Assembly: GCA_016705335.1 (NCBI GenBank)
Contig: JADIYN010000009.1
Span: 1-64,000, forward strand
Source: Draconibacterium sp.
Lineage (GTDB): Bacteria; Bacteroidota; Bacteroidia; Bacteroidales; Prolixibacteraceae
Direction of reading: 5' to 3'
Length of the DNA: 64,000 nucleotides
Shown here one piece after another: positions 50,026-60,035 of this stretch. Every line of letters begins with the position of its first letter. The first letter of the stretch is position 1. The position numbers and the translations under genes were made by a program. Below the pieces are notes generated by a model. It had not been told where the DNA came from and made no database searches. It saw only the letters and a list, made by a program, of their open reading frames with translations.

Positions 50026-51198
50026 ATGATTATCCCAACAATCATCTGTTACTCAAACAATAACGACACCTTAAATCGTGTTATTTGCGAAATACATAAT
50101 TATTTTGGACATGTTGTAAACCAATCCGTTTTCAACAAAAAAAAGAAGTTGTTTAACTGGCTTGAGAAAAACAAAAATCAGCCACATAACAAGCATTTGT
50201 TTGTCATTGAAATCAGTGAAACCAATGAAGAAACAATTCAACTAATCAACAAAATAAACAGCTATTTTTTGTCGGTTGGAATATTGATTGTTGCCGATAA
50301 AATCCAACAAGCCCGGATTCAGGAATCTACCGGAAATATTGACACCATGCAGTTTTTAATTAATACCTGGGATTCAGCTAAATTCAAAGCTGCAATAGAT
50401 ATGGCGACTCAGTCGGTAACAAAACTCCCCATTCAGGGAAACACCGAAATTCAAAATTTAATTTCGACAGAAAAGGAATCGGAAAAACTGGAAGAACATA
50501 TACACAAGCTTATAGATGCCAACATGGCAAAAGACAGTTTTTTGTCAATTATTGCCCATGATTTAAAAGGTCCGTTTTTTTCGTTACTCGGTATTTCTGA
50601 AATTCTTTTAAACGAATGGGAAAACCTTACCGAAGAAAGTAAACTTGATTTAATTGGCGATTTGCATAAAACTTCCGATGATACATACAAATTACTTGTA
50701 ACGTTATTGGATTGGTCGAAATTGCAAAAAGAAAAACTAGAAGTTTGTGTACAGGAAGTAAATGTTTGCAATCTTGTTAATTCGACATTGAAAACAACAA
50801 AAAACAATGCTTCAGTAAAAGGGATAAAAATTGAAAATAAAATTAATGCCGAACTGAAAGTAAAAACGGATAGAAATATGATTGCAACAGTATTTAGAAA
50901 CCTGATTTCCAATGCAGTTCAATATACTCAGCCCGGAGGAAAAATAAGTATTTCAGCAACAGAGGAAAATGATTTTTTCACTTTTTGCATTGAAGACAAC
51001 GGAGCAGGAATTGAAAAACCACATATTTTGGAACTTTTTAAACAAGGCAATCAGAAAAAGCTGAATGGCAATGCAAGCGCTTTCAAAGGTTTGGGATTGA
51101 TAATCAGTAAAGATTTTGTTGAAAAAAATGGTGGACAAATCTGGCTCGAAACACAAAAAGGAGTTGGAAGCAAATTTTATTTTTCACTCCCATGTTGA
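50026..51198 (+). CDS. Soluble histidine kinase with N-terminal pseudo-receiver
   Basis: A 390-aa cytosolic kinase. Residues 1-130 look like a receiver fold (IIPTIICYSNNNDTLN, LFVIEISETNEE, VGILIVADKI), but the phospho-accepting Asp position holds Glu (VIEIS) and the acidic pair is missing, so it is probably a pseudo-receiver. After a coiled coil (SEKLEEHIHKLIDANMAKD) come HisKA FLSIIAHDLKGPFFSLLGIS and HATPase motifs NLISNAVQYTQPGG, EDNGAGIEKP and GLGLIISKDFVEKN. No cognate regulator gene is adjacent. The promoter at 49971 separates it from the symporter. Confidence 0.88.
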   Translation: MIIPTIICYSNNNDTLNRVICEIHNYFGHVVNQSVFNKKKKLFNWLEKNKNQPHNKHLFVIEISETNEETIQLINKINSYFLSVGILIVADKIQQARIQESTGNIDTMQFLINTWDSAKFKAAIDMATQSVTKLPIQGNTEIQNLISTEKESEKLEEHIHKLIDANMAKDSFLSIIAHDLKGPFFSLLGISEILLNEWENLTEESKLDLIGDLHKTSDDTYKLLVTLLDWSKLQKEKLEVCVQEVNVCNLVNSTLKTTKNNASVKGIKIENKINAELKVKTDRNMIATVFRNLISNAVQYTQPGGKISISATEENDFFTFCIEDNGAGIEKPHILELFKQGNQKKLNGNASAFKGLGLIISKDFVEKNGGQIWLETQKGVGSKFYFSLPC

Positions 51199-51261
51199 AA
51201 TGGAAGACGGAAGACATTGCCACTAGTCTTTAGTGATTGGTAAATTGTAAATAGTAAATAA

Positions 51262-53040
51262 TCAAATCCTTATAGTCAATTCATCCAAAAAATCATGCAA
51301 CTCATTCATAAGCAAAGGTTTCAATAGTTTATTTACTTCATTATGATAATCATTCAACCAGTTTTTTTCCTTTTCCGATAAAAGTTCAGGTATAATCAAG
51401 GTTGTATCAATCGGGCAAACAGTCAACGTTTCAAAACCAAGGAATTGGCCAAACCGTGTTTTCTCCAGTTCAACACAAACTATCATATTTTCAGTTCTGA
51501 TACCATATTCTCCTTCGCGATAAAATGCGGGTTCATTCGACATTACCATTCCCGGCTCAATTTGGTGTTCATTGTATTCCTGGCGTATTGCCATCGGGCC
51601 TTCGTGCACATTCAGAAAATGCCCAACACCATGACCGGTTCCATGACCGTAATTCAAACCGTTTTCCCAAAGCGGTTTTCTTGCCAGAATATCCAAATGA
51701 CAACCTTTTGTACCCGACAGGAATTTAGACTTTGTAAGCGAAATCATCCCCTTTAAAACCAGTGTATAATCTCTCTTTTGCTGTTCAGTAACTTCCCCAA
51801 GTGCTACTGTCCGTGTGATATCGGTGGTTCCATCCAGATACTGTCCGCCCGAATCGAACAATAAAATCCCTTCAGGTTCAAGGCTTAAGGCATCATCAGG
51901 GCCAACACTTAAATGCACAATTGCACCATGTTGTTTGTAGCCAACAATCGGAGGAAAACTTTCACCCTTGAAATTGCTTTGTTTTGAACGAAACTCGTTT
52001 AGTTTTCGCCCGACTTCATATTCGCTAATTTCAGTTTTTCCGATATTCGACTTTAACCAGAACAGAAATTCAACAAGTGCAACTCCATCTTTTAACATGG
52101 CTGTGCGAAATCCATTCAGCTCAGTTTTATTTTTCAGTGCTTTTGACTTCGATATCAAAGAAGTTTCTTCAATTATTTCGTTGTTATTACTGAGTGCCTG
52201 AAACACTTTATAATTGGCAGTCAGTGGATCCAAAAGAATTCTCCGGTTTTTGATCTCTGAAAGAAATAAATAAAACTCATTGTAATCCTTCACAGAAACT
52301 TCTTCATATTTAAGCAATTCAATCAGTTCTACCGGAATTTTAGCCTGATCTACAAAAAGATAACTTTCTGTATTTCCAACTAATCCAAACCCCATAAAAA
52401 CAGGATTGTAGCTGATATCCGATCCGCGTAAATTAAACTGCCAGGCCAATTCATCGAGCATTGTGATCACATGAAAATCAGAATTTAAATTATTGAGTTT
52501 TTCGGCAATCTGAATTTGCTTTTCTTTTCGTGAATATCCGGCAAAAGTTGTATCAAAATTGAATATTATATCCTGAGGAAATTGCGGGCGATTTTTCCAG
52601 ATCGTTTCAAACAGGTCAGGTACAGCGACCAATTCAATGCTACTTTTTGCCAAAGTTTTTTGCAGATTCCTAAAACCGGAAACCGAAATAGTTTGCGTAT
52701 CAATCCCAACTTTGTTTCCTGAAACCAGCGTGCCGGCCAGCCAGTTTTCAGGTGAAACAGCATCAGGCACACGAAGTTTATGCATCGTAATTCCACTACC
52801 CTTTATTTGTTCTTCTGCCTGAATAAAATAACGGGTATCAGTCCATAATCCAGCTTCGTTTGCAGTAATAACAACAATTCCATACGATCCGGTAAAACCT
52901 GAAATAAACGATCTGGTTTGCCACATTTCAGGTAAATATTCACTTGAATGCGGGTCGGTTCCCGAAATGTACAGGGCGTCCAAACCCAAAGTTTTCATTT
53001 CAGTTCGGAGCGCTGAAATTCTGTTTTGAATGTTGTTCAT
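51262..53040 (-). CDS. Xaa-Pro aminopeptidase (M24)
   Basis: A 592-aa aminopeptidase P that removes N-terminal residues before proline, cytosolic. Two creatinase-like N-terminal domains (residues ~1-300) precede the pita-bread catalytic domain. Metal ligands: the two Asp in LLFDSGGQYLDGTTDITRT, His in HGTGHGVGHFLNVHEGP, and Glu in SNEPAFYREGEYGIRTENM. Length fits the long three-domain type with a C-terminal tail. It overlaps the Nudix gene (ATGA at 53037-53040), so both are translated from one mRNA, downstream of the esterase gene. Confidence 0.93.
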   Translation of the reverse strand: MNNIQNRISALRTEMKTLGLDALYISGTDPHSSEYLPEMWQTRSFISGFTGSYGIVVITANEAGLWTDTRYFIQAEEQIKGSGITMHKLRVPDAVSPENWLAGTLVSGNKVGIDTQTISVSGFRNLQKTLAKSSIELVAVPDLFETIWKNRPQFPQDIIFNFDTTFAGYSRKEKQIQIAEKLNNLNSDFHVITMLDELAWQFNLRGSDISYNPVFMGFGLVGNTESYLFVDQAKIPVELIELLKYEEVSVKDYNEFYLFLSEIKNRRILLDPLTANYKVFQALSNNNEIIEETSLISKSKALKNKTELNGFRTAMLKDGVALVEFLFWLKSNIGKTEISEYEVGRKLNEFRSKQSNFKGESFPPIVGYKQHGAIVHLSVGPDDALSLEPEGILLFDSGGQYLDGTTDITRTVALGEVTEQQKRDYTLVLKGMISLTKSKFLSGTKGCHLDILARKPLWENGLNYGHGTGHGVGHFLNVHEGPMAIRQEYNEHQIEPGMVMSNEPAFYREGEYGIRTENMIVCVELEKTRFGQFLGFETLTVCPIDTTLIIPELLSEKEKNWLNDYHNEVNKLLKPLLMNELHDFLDELTIRI

Positions 53041-53561
53041 TTTTTAAAAAAATCTATTACAAATTGTTTTATTGAAGGAGCTGGAATATCATCATAATTA
53101 ATTTCATTTTCAGCATAAAACCTGTAATCCAGTATATCGTCCATCGGTTTTAAATTTTCAATTGTTTCAGGAATTACTTCGAATGCCATATCAACTGTAA
53201 ACACTGAGAAATCGGAAAAGATATATTCATTTGGAGCGGAATTCATGTATTTGAGAGATTTTGTTTTCATCCCCAACTCTTCAAACAATTCCCTTTTTAA
53301 GGCAGTTTCAAGCGTTTCGTTATGATCGACAAAACCACCGGGCAAATCCAGTTTTCCGTAATCAGGTTCAATTCCGCGGGTTACCAGCATCAATCTGCCA
53401 TTTCCGTCGGTTACCAGGGCCGCTACAGCTGCCGAAGCATTTATGTAATAATGAAATCCGCAATCACCGCATTTTAATGATCTTTCACCTGAAATATCAA
53501 ATTTTGAAGAACCGCATTTGGGGCAAAATTTCAGCACCTCAAGTGGATGAGTTCTCTGCAT
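53037..53561 (-). CDS. Nudix hydrolase with zinc ribbon
   Basis: A 174-aa protein. A rubredoxin-like zinc ribbon at residues ~12-34 (FCPKCGSS, then CGDCGFHYY) is followed by the Nudix box GGFVDHNETLETALKRELFEELG (GX5EX7REUXEEXGU in full). The preceding KLDLPGGFV and the C-terminal NYDDIPAPSIKQFV are usual. The combination is like NADH pyrophosphatase or ADP-ribose-type enzymes, but the substrate is not fixed by the motif. Its stop overlaps the aminopeptidase start; the esterase gene ends immediately upstream. Confidence 0.92.
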   Translation of the reverse strand: MQRTHPLEVLKFCPKCGSSKFDISGERSLKCGDCGFHYYINASAAVAALVTDGNGRLMLVTRGIEPDYGKLDLPGGFVDHNETLETALKRELFEELGMKTKSLKYMNSAPNEYIFSDFSVFTVDMAFEVIPETIENLKPMDDILDYRFYAENEINYDDIPAPSIKQFVIDFFKK

Positions 53562-54464
53562 TTATTTGATGATTTTTTGCGCTTTCAGCCAATTGTAAAA
53601 CAAATCGGGCCACTGGTCAACGGGCAGATTCTTTTTGGTCATCCCAAATCCATGTCCGCCTTCCTGAAAAATATGCATTTCGGCAGGAATGTCAAATTTT
53701 TTAAGGGCAAGGTAAAAATCCACTGAGTTTTGCGGAAGTACAGTTTTATCGTCGTCAGCCAAAATCAGAAAAGTTGGAGGCGTATCTTTTGTAACATTCA
53801 ATTCGTTTGAATATTGTCTGGCAAGTTTCCAGTCGTTTCCTTCGCCAATCAGGTTTTTGCGCGATCCCATGTGGCCAATTGCCTCGTTAAAACTGATAAC
53901 CGGATAAAGCAGCAACATAAAATCGGGACGGCAACTCATTTTTTCAATCGGGTCGGCGCTTTGTTTGTTTCCCAAATCGAATACAGTTCCGGCAGTTGAT
54001 GCTAAATGACCACCCGCTGACGAACCGGCAATTCCAATTTTATTGGGGTCAATCCCCCACTCGTTTGCATTCGCCCTAACAATCCGCATCGTTTGCCGTG
54101 CATCGCCTGAAGGAATTTCATGATGGCCGTACGGAAGCCTGTATTTCAAAACTATCCCTGCTATTCCTTTTGATTGCAACCACTTTGCCATATCAAAACC
54201 TTCGTGATCCATGGCTTCAATCCAATAACCACCTCCGGGACAAATTACAACTGCTGCACCGGTATTTTTATCCTTTTCGGGCAGATAAACATACATTTCA
54301 GCTTCAGAAACATTGCGAACCCGAACACCGTCATATTTCTCTTCGGGTTCTTTCATCCCGTTATCGTTTGGCGCACCATTTGGCCATACTTTCAGGGTTT
54401 TATCCTGCGCTGACATAATGAAAGGGATAAAGAAAACAGTAAAAAGTAAAACCTGTAATTTCAT
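53562..54464 (-). CDS. Secreted alpha/beta hydrolase, BD-FAE/acetylxylan-esterase-like
   Basis: A 300-aa protein with a signal peptide (LLFTVFFIPFIMSAQ). The alpha/beta-hydrolase core has the oxyanion loop CPGGGYWIEAMDHEG, nucleophile GSSAGGHLAS (Ser ~148), catalytic Asp in LADDDKTVLPQ and His in GGHGFGMTKK. LPYGHHEIPSGDARQTMRI is typical of carbohydrate esterases of the BD-FAE group that deacetylate plant polysaccharides. First in a short minus-strand run with the Nudix and aminopeptidase genes. A role in polysaccharide use is inferred from the family; no PUL transporter is nearby. Confidence 0.88.
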   Translation of the reverse strand: MKLQVLLFTVFFIPFIMSAQDKTLKVWPNGAPNDNGMKEPEEKYDGVRVRNVSEAEMYVYLPEKDKNTGAAVVICPGGGYWIEAMDHEGFDMAKWLQSKGIAGIVLKYRLPYGHHEIPSGDARQTMRIVRANANEWGIDPNKIGIAGSSAGGHLASTAGTVFDLGNKQSADPIEKMSCRPDFMLLLYPVISFNEAIGHMGSRKNLIGEGNDWKLARQYSNELNVTKDTPPTFLILADDDKTVLPQNSVDFYLALKKFDIPAEMHIFQEGGHGFGMTKKNLPVDQWPDLFYNWLKAQKIIK

Positions 54465-54524
54465 TTAGTTTGATTTTGATATGATTAATTATTACAAATG
54501 AAAGGCAAAAAGATCAATTCAGGA

Positions 54525-55058
54525 TTATTTCGTTTTTGCCCCCACAAAGTAGTGTTCTTTTTCTGAAAACAAAATATTAAAAGTTGTCAAAGAACCATAA
54601 ATCCTTGTTATATATTGTTGTAAATCAACCTTTTCTTCATCAGTTAAAACACTGTGACTATTTATGTTTTGTTCCAAAACCCGTAATCTGTCGCGCAACA
54701 TTACAATTTTGTGAAAAAAAGTCTCGATTGGAATTTCTTTGGGTTGCAAACTCAGGTTGGCCGGTTGAAGTGTCATTGTTCCGCCAATCCATCTTTCGCC
54801 AAGTGGCACAACTTCGTTTAACGAGGCATACTGATCAAGAACATAAGTTATTACTTTTTCCAACTCCTTAACAGAAATACCACTTTTGGGAGCATCTTCA
54901 TTTCTTGTTATCACAGTCAAATCTGTATTCCTTTTGGTAATTTCTATTTTACCGCCATGCTCAAAGAAAATTTCATATGCGGTTAAATTGTTTTTACTTA
55001 CAATTCCTTCGCCATAACGCGGATGATCAACCCTTGATCCTACTGATAATTCTTCCAT
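54525..55058 (-). CDS. Conserved protein with UvrD-type Tudor-like N-terminus
   Basis: A 177-aa cytosolic protein of unknown function. The first ~45 residues (VGSRVDHPRYGEGIVSKNN) resemble the Tudor-like module at the C-terminus of UvrD/PcrA helicases, which binds RNA polymerase or nucleic acid. Residues 65-177 are helical with WIGGTMTLQPANLSLQPKEI and VMLRDRLRVLEQNI. Single gene between the esterase and the SDR, all on the minus strand. Proteins of this size and start are common in Bacteroidota, but no role is known to me. Confidence 0.78.
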   Translation of the reverse strand: MEELSVGSRVDHPRYGEGIVSKNNLTAYEIFFEHGGKIEITKRNTDLTVITRNEDAPKSGISVKELEKVITYVLDQYASLNEVVPLGERWIGGTMTLQPANLSLQPKEIPIETFFHKIVMLRDRLRVLEQNINSHSVLTDEEKVDLQQYITRIYGSLTTFNILFSEKEHYFVGAKTK

Positions 55059-55111
55059 TTCAAAAAAATGTTTTTAGTTTATTTGATCGTAAAAATATTG
55101 ATTTTTCTTTT

Positions 55112-55915
55112 CTATTTCAACGGTGAGTCAGGTTCTTTGGCGAAGGTTCGGTAAATAAAACCGTCAACCAAATCGGCCCACAATTTTGCCATTAGCACAG
55201 TTGCTTTACCTTCCCAAAATGTAAGGATTAATTTACGTTGGCGCCTTTTTACAGCTCTGTAAATGCGGTGAGCACACTCTTCTGCCGACATCATTTTGTT
55301 TTCATCGCGAGGAGTTTCGCCTTGTTGCGTACCATTGGCAGTTAATGCCGATTTTCGTATTTCAGAAGTTGTAAAACCAGGAGCAGCAACAAGCACATGC
55401 AAACCCGAACGCCGATGTTCAATACGCACCGAATCGAGGAAGCCACGCATTGCAAATTTAGAGGCAGAATAACCTGAACGGGCCGGTAATCCAACATATC
55501 CGCCAACTGACATTACTCCAACAAGTGAACCTTTTGATGCAAGCAAATATGGAAGGGCGAATTTAGTGCAATACACTGTACCCCAAAAATTTACATCCAT
55601 AACTTTTCTGAGGACATTCATGTCAACATTGATTGTGGCAGCGCGCATTGAAATGCCGGCGTTATTGATTAATACATCAATTTTACCAAATTTATTAACG
55701 GCAGAATCGATAAGATTTTTACAGTCAGTTTCAATGGTTACATCGGCTTTTACCGAAAAAACTTCAACGTTGGTAAGTTTATTTTCAAGCTCCTTTAGCT
55801 TTTCCAATCTTCGGGCGGCCAAAACAAGATTAAAGCCTTTTGATGCATATTCTTCTGCCAGGGCTTTTCCTATACCTGATGATGCGCCTGTAATTACAAC
55901 AACCTTATTTTGCAT
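55112..55915 (-). CDS. Short-chain dehydrogenase/reductase
   Basis: A 267-aa classical SDR with all hallmarks: VITGASSGIGKALAEE, INNAGISMRA, the Ser in VMSVGGYVGL, catalytic YSASK (GYSASKFAMRGFLDS), and the PG motif APGFTTSEIR. The C-terminal RRQRKLILTFWEGKA and basic helix suggest membrane association, as in DltE-like and 3-ketoacyl-reductase-like SDRs. Substrate unknown. In contrast to the SDR at 39747, the active site is complete. Confidence 0.9.
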   Translation of the reverse strand: MQNKVVVITGASSGIGKALAEEYASKGFNLVLAARRLEKLKELENKLTNVEVFSVKADVTIETDCKNLIDSAVNKFGKIDVLINNAGISMRAATINVDMNVLRKVMDVNFWGTVYCTKFALPYLLASKGSLVGVMSVGGYVGLPARSGYSASKFAMRGFLDSVRIEHRRSGLHVLVAAPGFTTSEIRKSALTANGTQQGETPRDENKMMSAEECAHRIYRAVKRRQRKLILTFWEGKATVLMAKLWADLVDGFIYRTFAKEPDSPLK

Positions 55916-56019
55916 AATAAATTATATTCCAAAAGTGCTCTTAGTAATTAAGATTTGAAATGCAAATTACCCAATTAAATGGTTAAAACCTATTAAAACT
56001 GTTTTGTAGCAGGCACTGA

Positions 56020-58558
56020 TTATTTTTCAAAGAGTTGTTGAAGACCTTTACCCAGTTTTTTAAGTGAATCATTAATTCCCTCTTTTGCAGCGCTTGCAAC
56101 AGTTTTTTTGGTTTCCGATAAATCAACTTTTACTTCCGGCTTACCAACAGGTCCACTGATTGCAACACCTGCGGGCAAAACGGTAATTTTTTCGTTTCCG
56201 GGAATTACACTCAAAATATTTTGAATGTCACTTCCAACAGCATTCCTGTTCACTTTAAAATCCATCCGCATATTTAGCAGATTTTCAGCGCTTAAAGTTC
56301 CAACAATTTTTGTTTCCTGTCCGGCAATTTTTGTATTGAAAGGTTTAAGATCGATATTCCCGTTTTCGATTATAAAGTTGGCTTTAAAATCTTCTATATC
56401 AACATTTTTTAATTTCTCTGGGAGTAAAATCCCTTTTAATTCCTTGAAAATTGGTGATTCAATAATCCGAAGGTTTTCAGTATTAAAAAAACCTGTACCA
56501 TCAATTGAAGAAGGAATTAATTTAAACACAGGTGTTAACTGACCTTTAATTTTTAATGTGGTGCTGAGTTTGCCTTCACTTTGTCCGGCAATTGGCATCA
56601 TTTTCCGAAAACCTGAAAGTGATTGAAAAGCAACTGGAATATCAAATTTCACAACATCTAAACCAAAATCGACAAAAGGCTGATTTTGAGGTGTATTTTC
56701 ATAAGAACCTGTCAGTTTTAACTCGCCGTCCAACATGTTCATGTTCAATCCGTTCAAAATTAATTTGCCTTCCTTTGCAGTAATCAAACCTTTGATATTT
56801 GAAATTGGAAGTTTATCGAAAATAGCTTTGTCAATATTTGAATGAAAAGTGAAATCAATATTTTTTGGAATATCAAAGGCAAGTTTTTCTGTGTTTGAAT
56901 TATCATTTTCATTTATTGGAGGGTTATTTTCGACTTGTTTTTCAGCAACATTTTTATTTTCAGAAACGGCATTTTTCGTCTTCTGCAAACGTAAAATTTC
57001 GTTCAAATTCACAAATGAAGAAACCATTTGTAAATCGCCTTGTAAAGTTCCGTTCTTAAAAATGTAATTCAGGTAATTGAAAACTTTCCCTGTCAGGTTG
57101 AAATCGCTCTGCCCCACTTTCATATTTAATTGAGATAGGTTTACATTTTGTGGCGAAAAATCGAGTTTCCCGCTAGGAATCAAAACTTTCTGTGTTAAAT
57201 CAGGCGAATCATAAATAAAGTTGTCAAGCAAAATAACGCCATCCGATTTAATTTTATCATACTCTTCCTTTTCAACTGAAGAATAATTCCCTTTTGCAAA
57301 CAGGTTGGCATCAATAGTCCCCGAAACATTCACACTGTCAAGCGGAAGTGCATCTTTTAACTGATCGAAATTTACTTTCCCAACCAAAGCTCCATCGAAA
57401 TATGGATCAGACACGAGATTTTTCAGAAAAAGTGTAATGTCAACCGGGTTGTTTTTTATTTCGAAGTGGGCGTTTTTGATTCGTACTTCTGTCAAATCCA
57501 AATCGCCCTGCGGCTTTTCAATGGAAATATCTGCCCGTATATTTTTTATCTCTTCAGGCAGATCAACATATTTCAAATTACCATTTGCAACATCAATTTT
57601 TAAATTGAAAGCCGGGTAATTTTCTTCGAAATACAAACCGTTCACAGTTCCTGATACTGCAGCAGATCCGCTGGTTTTGATCTTTTTCAAATAATCCTCG
57701 TAACCGGGCGGAATAAGTGCCAGGAAATTATCGAAACCCGAATCTTTTGTTTTTAACTCCAAATCGAAAAACATACTGTCTGACGGCATTTGTATTAAAC
57801 CTGTAACCTGCATGGGCAAACGGTTTACAAGCAGTTCGTTTTCAATAATCCGGATATCCATTTTTTCGTAATCAACATTCAGCAGTGTGGTCGTTTCCAG
57901 CGAAACATTTGAAATGTACCGAACACTGTCATATTCAACCGAAAAATTCCCGACTTTTCCATCACCTTTTATTTCTGTTGAAGTGCCGTACATTTTCCCG
58001 TTTACAGAAAGGTTTACATCTTCAAAAACCTGTAACATGTTTATTTCGCGGTCGTTATATACAACTTTGGCATTTTTGATCTCAATTTTTTCAAGTTGAA
58101 GTTCAAAAACATCATCCTGTTTCTCAGGTTTTTCATTCGAAACCTGCGGATTCATATCGGTTTCAGTAGTAACATTCCAGTTTGCGTTTCCGGTTTTGCC
58201 TACAATTAAATTTAGTTTTGGTTGAATTAGATTGATTTCTTCAATTTTCCTTTCCGATTTTTTGAATAGCGATTTCAAATTCATTTTTGCCCGTAAAGTT
58301 TCAATGGAGAGCAATGTATCAGATTGAAATTCACCTTTTCCGGTAATGCTGACATTTTGCATTTCAATCGTGATCTTTGGAAAATTACGGAATAAGGAAA
58401 GTTTAAAACCTTCAAACTCAACTTCGGCATTCAACTGCTTATTGATTGTTGTTTTTGTTTTTTCAAGAATAGTTTGCCTTGAAGAAAATTGGAATAGAAA
58501 TCAATGTTCCAAAAATTAAAGCAATTACGATTATAAATATTAATACTACTTTTTTCAT
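56020..58558 (-). CDS. AsmA-family inner-membrane-anchored protein (one frameshift)
   Basis: A long protein of about 845 residues. The ATG at 58556-58558 gives a transmembrane anchor (KKVVLIFIIVIALIFGTLIS), which a break near 58475 separates from the main frame (KTTINKQLNAEVEFEGFKLS). The N-terminal AsmA domain has LSLFRNFPKITIEMQNVSI and NAKVVYNDREINM; the C-terminal AsmA_2-like part has GKLSTTLKIKGQLTPVFK, GTGFFNTENLRI and GPVGKPEVKVDLSE. AsmA-like proteins form long periplasmic beta grooves, thought to carry phospholipid to the outer membrane. Long runs of DLKL and VNGKMYG beta strands fit this. Monocistronic, followed by cinA. Confidence 0.88.
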
Positions 58559-58749
58559 GTTTACAAATTTAGATTCAAGACAAGGGTATCAACACATGTT
58601 TATATATATGATTTTCACGTTTTATCGTTTTCATGCGCAGCTATACTTTTTTGACTTGAATATTTAATCAATTCTATTTTTTGTAAAACTAAACGAATAA
58701 AAAGGGATTTTCGGGTGGAAATGAGTTAAAAATCTTAAAACTTATTAAA

Positions 58750-59994
58750 CTAAATTTCTTTCAAAATCACCCTGCGCAACAATTGCAAAGCAGTTTGACT
58801 TGAACGTAAAATATTTCTCTCGCGGTTATCGCCAAAAACGAATTTTAAGGCAATTACATTTTTTTCGCCGGCAACTGCAATCCAAATTGTACCGACAGGT
58901 TTTTCCTCGGTTCCGCCACCCGGCCCGGCAATTCCTGTTGTTGCAACTGCAAAATCAGCTTTTAAAACTTTTCTTGCGCCAACTGCCATTTCCTTTGCAA
59001 CCTGTTCGCTTACAGCGCCAAATTCATTCAAAATTTTATGAGAAACTCCCAAAATATTTTCTTTTACCTGGTTTGAATATGCAGTAACCGAACCGTTGTA
59101 AAAGTCAGAACAACCGGGCACAGAAGTTATTAAATGCGAAATGTAACCACCGGTACAACTTTCGGCAACAGCCAGTTTCTGATTTTTGGAGATCAGTAAT
59201 CTGCCAATTACTTCGGCCATGGTTTCGTTGTTGTAACCGAAAATATTGTTGGGGATGATTTGCAATAGTTTTTGTATCTCATCTTCAACAAGTGTTTCAA
59301 GTTCGGATTTTGAATTCCCCATTGCCGAAAGTCGCAGCCGAACTGCCAAAGGACTTGGCAAATAAGCCAGTTTTATATTTTTGGGAAGCGAATTTTCCCA
59401 GTTTTCAATTTTTTCGGCAAGCATCGACTCAGGCAAACCCTGCGTTAATACTGTTTTGTGGTAAATCGCTTTTGTTTTTCCGTTGTTGTGTAAACGTGGA
59501 AAAAGCTCGTTTTCAACCAGGTATTTCATTTCGAAAGGCACACCGGGCATCGACACAAAAATTGTATCGTTTTGCTCGAACCACATTCCGGGCGCAGTAC
59601 CGGCCATGTTAGGCAAAACCGTACAATTTGCGGGTACCAGCGCCTGATCGCGGTTTAGTTTGTTCATATCGATTTTCAGTCGTGTAAACCGCGATTTGAT
59701 ATGTTCAAAAGTAGGTTCATGAACTACTAACGTTGTATTGAAATATTCACAAAGTGTATGTTTTGTAATATCGTCTTTCGTTGGACCCAGGCCTCCGGTC
59801 ATCACAACAAGATCAACCTTTTCCTCAGCTTTTTTTAAAGCTTCCATTATATGGTAGTGGTCGTCATGTACTGATGTAATCTGGTAAATCTCAATACCGT
59901 TTAAATTAAACTGTTCAGCAATCCAGGCCGAATTTGTATCTATTATTTGTCCGATAAGGATTTCGTCGCCAATTGTAATTATTTCTGCTTTCAT
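58750..59994 (-). CDS. cinA: CinA, NMN deamidase / competence-damage protein
   Basis: A 414-aa two-domain protein. The N-terminal MoaB/MogA-like domain (residues 1-170) has IGDEILIGQIIDTNS and VMTGGLGPTKDDITK; it is a CinA-type ADP-ribose pyrophosphatase/NMN-binding domain. The C-terminal PncC domain (from ~250) has VAESCTGGYISHLITSVPG, NGSVTAYSNQVKENIL and ATTGIAGPGG, which hydrolyse NMN amide in pyridine nucleotide salvage. Length is normal. It precedes the M48 protease gene in genome position, separated by a heptamer repeat patch at 60007. Confidence 0.95.
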   Translation of the reverse strand: MKAEIITIGDEILIGQIIDTNSAWIAEQFNLNGIEIYQITSVHDDHYHIMEALKKAEEKVDLVVMTGGLGPTKDDITKHTLCEYFNTTLVVHEPTFEHIKSRFTRLKIDMNKLNRDQALVPANCTVLPNMAGTAPGMWFEQNDTIFVSMPGVPFEMKYLVENELFPRLHNNGKTKAIYHKTVLTQGLPESMLAEKIENWENSLPKNIKLAYLPSPLAVRLRLSAMGNSKSELETLVEDEIQKLLQIIPNNIFGYNNETMAEVIGRLLISKNQKLAVAESCTGGYISHLITSVPGCSDFYNGSVTAYSNQVKENILGVSHKILNEFGAVSEQVAKEMAVGARKVLKADFAVATTGIAGPGGGTEEKPVGTIWIAVAGEKNVIALKFVFGDNRERNILRSSQTALQLLRRVILKEI

Positions 59995-60006
59995 GGGTGA
60001 AAAATA

Positions 60007-60034
60007 AGTCGGAAGTCTGAAGACAGAAGTCCAG
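60007..60034. repeat. Degenerate 7-bp tandem repeats (AGTCNGA type)
   Basis: AGTCGGA, AGTCTGA, AGACAGA, AGTCCAG are consecutive heptamers that fill the 41-bp gap between cinA and the M48 protease gene. Their period and AG-first form match the other patches. Confidence 0.7.
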
Positions 60035-60035
60035 G

